Below are positions 13,338 through 15,387 of a stretch of DNA of 15,387 bases, piece by piece (the first letter of the stretch is position 1; each line of letters starts with the position of its first letter). A program made the position numbers and the translations under genes. The stretch is from JBHGXV01 sp041920505. Lineage in GTDB: Bacteria; Bacillota; Bacilli; Brevibacillales; Brevibacillaceae. The stretch is taken from NCBI GenBank assembly GCA_041920505.1, contig JBHGXV010000023.1:1-15387 (forward strand). The letters run 5' to 3'. Under the pieces are notes generated by a model. The model made no database searches. It had not been told where the DNA came from and was given only the letters and a program-made list of their open reading frames with translations.

Positions 13338-15387
13338 TTAGCGGTTCTCCTCAGCGCGTTCAAGTGTCGGGCCGGGAAACGAGCGCGTCTGTCTCTCAGA
13401 GGTCTCCTGCGCCGGTGCCGTTTCGACCCATCCCGCCTGGAAATCGCAGACGAAGACCGTCCCGGATTGGGATTTGGCCAGCTTCTTGATCGCCGCAGCC
13501 TGTTCGGAGATCTCCTTGACGGACTGGAACCGGCCGGGCGGCACATGTACACCGGCCATGGAGATGGACAGTTCCGGTATGCCCTCCATCGGCTGAACGC
13601 ACATGCTTTTCTGGCAGACCTCCTGTATGTGTCCGTGGAACTTGGCCTTCACGTAGTCGGTAATCGCCGCCACACGCGGGAGCGTCGTGATCAGGATGAA
13701 GTCGTCACCGCCGATGTGACCGATGAAGTCATTGTCATTTCCCTCAAAACGGACGCTCTCATTCAACAGTTCGGCTGTGCGGCGGATGATCTGGTCGCCC
13801 ACCTCGAATCCGCACTGATCGTTGAACCACTTGAAGCGGTCCAGATCGCAGTAGACGACCACGAACTCCTTTGTCAACTTCAAGCGGTTTGCCAATTCCC
13901 GCTCGATCCTGACATTCCCGGGCAGGCCGGTCAACGGATTGGCGAAAGTGGCCGTCTCCAGCTTGATCGTGGTCATCTTGTCAAGCAGGCTTTGAACGGA
14001 GACGATCCCGACGTACTCTCCGTTCTCGTCGACAACGATGATTCCGTCGTAGAGATGGTACGCGTCCCGGTTCATCGCCCGCCTGGCTACTTCGTCGATC
14101 TTGTCGTTGATTTGCACCTTCAGCGGATTGTTGTTCAGCACATGGGAAACGGGCCGTTCGTAATAAAGCGCGATGCCGTATTGCCCGCCCAGCGTCTGGT
14201 ACAACTGGAAGCGCATGATCAACCCCACCGGCTTGTTCCTCTCCAGCACGACGACACATTCAATCCGTTGGTTCTGCTCGAAGATCTGATGTACCTGCCG
14301 CACTTTGGTGTGTTTGTCGACGCAGACCGTTTGGGTCAATATTTCGGCCACCTCGGGCGTGTCGGTCTTTTGGTACAGGTCCAGGGTCTTGCGTTTCTCC
14401 TGCGTAAGCAGAATGAAGTTCATCGCGTCGCCGTTGATCCGGGTCATGCCTTTGGCCGGCTTGCCGAGGAAAAACCCCTGTCCGTAGGGCACACCCAGCT
14501 CGATGAGCGTCTTTAGTTCCCGCTCGGTTTCGATGCCTTCCGCGATAATCTTGCACCTGACTTTCTCGGCGAATTGCACAAACGTCTCCAGTAGCGCCTG
14601 TTTGATCGAATCGACGTCGATGTTGCGGATCAGGGACATGTCCAGCTTGATGTAGTCGGGGTAAATCTCGGCGATCGACTCCAGGCTGGAGTAACCGGCC
14701 CCCGCATCGTCGACCGCGATCAGGTACCCTTTTTTGCGATACTCTTCAATGATTTTGCGGAACATGCCATAATTGGTGATCGCCTGTCGTTCGGTAATCT
14801 CAAACACGATGTTTTGCGGTTGCAACTCCAGATCCTCCAAGAGCTGAAACACGTGTCCGCGCAACAAGAACGGGTCATCGATCGCCCGCGGGTCGAGATT
14901 GATGAACATTTTCTGGTGCGGGTTGAGATAGCGCAACTGTTCCAGCGCCCGTTTGCGGCAGATGTGCTCCAAATGGAACACCGAATCCGTCTCCTCGGCG
15001 TAGGCAAACAACGCGGCCGGCGAATACAACGGACTGTTCTCCGGCCCGCGCGCCAACGCCTCCCAACCGAGCGGCTCCCCGTCTTTGAGCGACACGATCG
15101 GCATATACAGCGTGTGAACGTCCCCGTTTTTCAACAGGCGATGAAACTGCGCGACATGTTGATACTTTTCCGATTCCAGCCCGTATTTGGCCATATGTAC
15201 GGCGTGTTTGACCGAGGTGTACATCTCCTTGACGATGTCGCGTCCGGGAAGCTCGGCGAAGCCGACGTGCACCTTCATGTCTTCCCGAAGAACGAAGGAG
15301 ATTTGTTGATTCAACATCATTTCGACCTGTTCCTGAAAGCAGATCGACAGCAACCGGTACGCTTCTTCGCTGGCTCCAACGGGAAAC
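13338..15387 (-). CDS. Cyclic-di-GMP protein: EAL - CBS - CBS - GGDEF (5' end outside window)
   Basis: The open frame runs off the right edge, so at least 682 residues are present and the true start is not visible. The numbers here count from the TTG at 15353. The first 75 residues resemble the last part of a GGDEF domain. The EAL phosphodiesterase domain (about 78-300) has the key residues E98-A-L, N152, E185, D215-D216, K236, E272 and Q292, so it is probably active. Two CBS repeats follow (about 335-395 and 400-460). The GGDEF domain (about 465-638) has LTGLPGN, CDLDRFKWFND and G548-G-D-D-F552. The fourth signature residue is D instead of E, and the RxxD inhibitory site is NDND, so its cyclase activity is uncertain. 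No membrane segment is seen in this part. The gene is followed by ppiB after 37 bases including the stop region. Confidence 0.9.
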   Translation of the reverse strand, partial: FPVGASEEAYRLLSICFQEQVEMMLNQQISFVLREDMKVHVGFAELPGRDIVKEMYTSVKHAVHMAKYGLESEKYQHVAQFHRLLKNGDVHTLYMPIVSLKDGEPLGWEALARGPENSPLYSPAALFAYAEETDSVFHLEHICRKRALEQLRYLNPHQKMFINLDPRAIDDPFLLRGHVFQLLEDLELQPQNIVFEITERQAITNYGMFRKIIEEYRKKGYLIAVDDAGAGYSSLESIAEIYPDYIKLDMSLIRNIDVDSIKQALLETFVQFAEKVRCKIIAEGIETERELKTLIELGVPYGQGFFLGKPAKGMTRINGDAMNFILLTQEKRKTLDLYQKTDTPEVAEILTQTVCVDKHTKVRQVHQIFEQNQRIECVVVLERNKPVGLIMRFQLYQTLGGQYGIALYYERPVSHVLNNNPLKVQINDKIDEVARRAMNRDAYHLYDGIIVVDENGEYVGIVSVQSLLDKMTTIKLETATFANPLTGLPGNVRIERELANRLKLTKEFVVVYCDLDRFKWFNDQCGFEVGDQIIRRTAELLNESVRFEGNDNDFIGHIGGDDFILITTLPRVAAITDYVKAKFHGHIQEVCQKSMCVQPMEGIPELSISMAGVHVPPGRFQSVKEISEQAAAIKKLAKSQSGTVFVCDFQAGWVETAPAQETSERQTRSFPGPTLERAEENR

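Overview
The window looks like conserved chromosome from a moderately high G+C, endospore-forming member of the Bacillales. All 14 complete or nearly complete genes, plus the stub of a transposase gene, lie on the minus strand, so the transcription order runs from high to low coordinates. The order scpA-scpB / dacB-spmA-spmB / rluB / resA-resB-resC-resD-resE is the one known from Bacillus subtilis. The spore-maturation genes and the zinc-ribbon ResB also point to a Bacillus-type spore former. The base composition would suit the Alicyclobacillaceae or Brevibacillus/Paenibacillus side of the order, but that is a guess from composition only.

Layout in transcription order. (1) 15387-12841: the 3' part of a cyclic-di-GMP protein (EAL, two CBS, GGDEF), then ppiB, closed by a strong terminator. 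(2) 12830-10678: a sigma-A-like promoter drives a site-2-type membrane metalloprotease gene, then scpA and scpB, the partners of SMC in chromosome condensation. (3) 10601-8260: dacB, spmA and spmB, the spore cortex and core-dehydration genes, closed by a terminator that overlaps the spmB stop codon. (4) 8253-7453: rluB with its own promoter and a weaker terminator. (5) 7451-177: resA, resB, resC (cytochrome c maturation) and resD, resE (two-component regulator of aerobic/anaerobic respiration), followed by an overlapping HAD-hydrolase gene. The res promoter has a perfect TATAAT, a poor -35, and two identical 8-bp repeats one helical turn apart just upstream. This is the arrangement expected for activation by an OmpR/PhoB-type regulator such as ResD itself. 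(6) 138-1: the tip of an IS3-family insertion sequence in the same orientation, with the first 21 codons of its orfA.

Most of the window is ordinary core genome, and I see no wholly new multi-gene system. The most interesting points are at the regulatory level. The IS tip can fold, in read-through RNA, into a hairpin that hides the transposase ribosome site. The res promoter carries a candidate autoregulatory site. A large-cap HAD protein is translationally coupled to the sensor kinase ResE where B. subtilis has sigX. There is no gene-free stretch longer than 300 bases.
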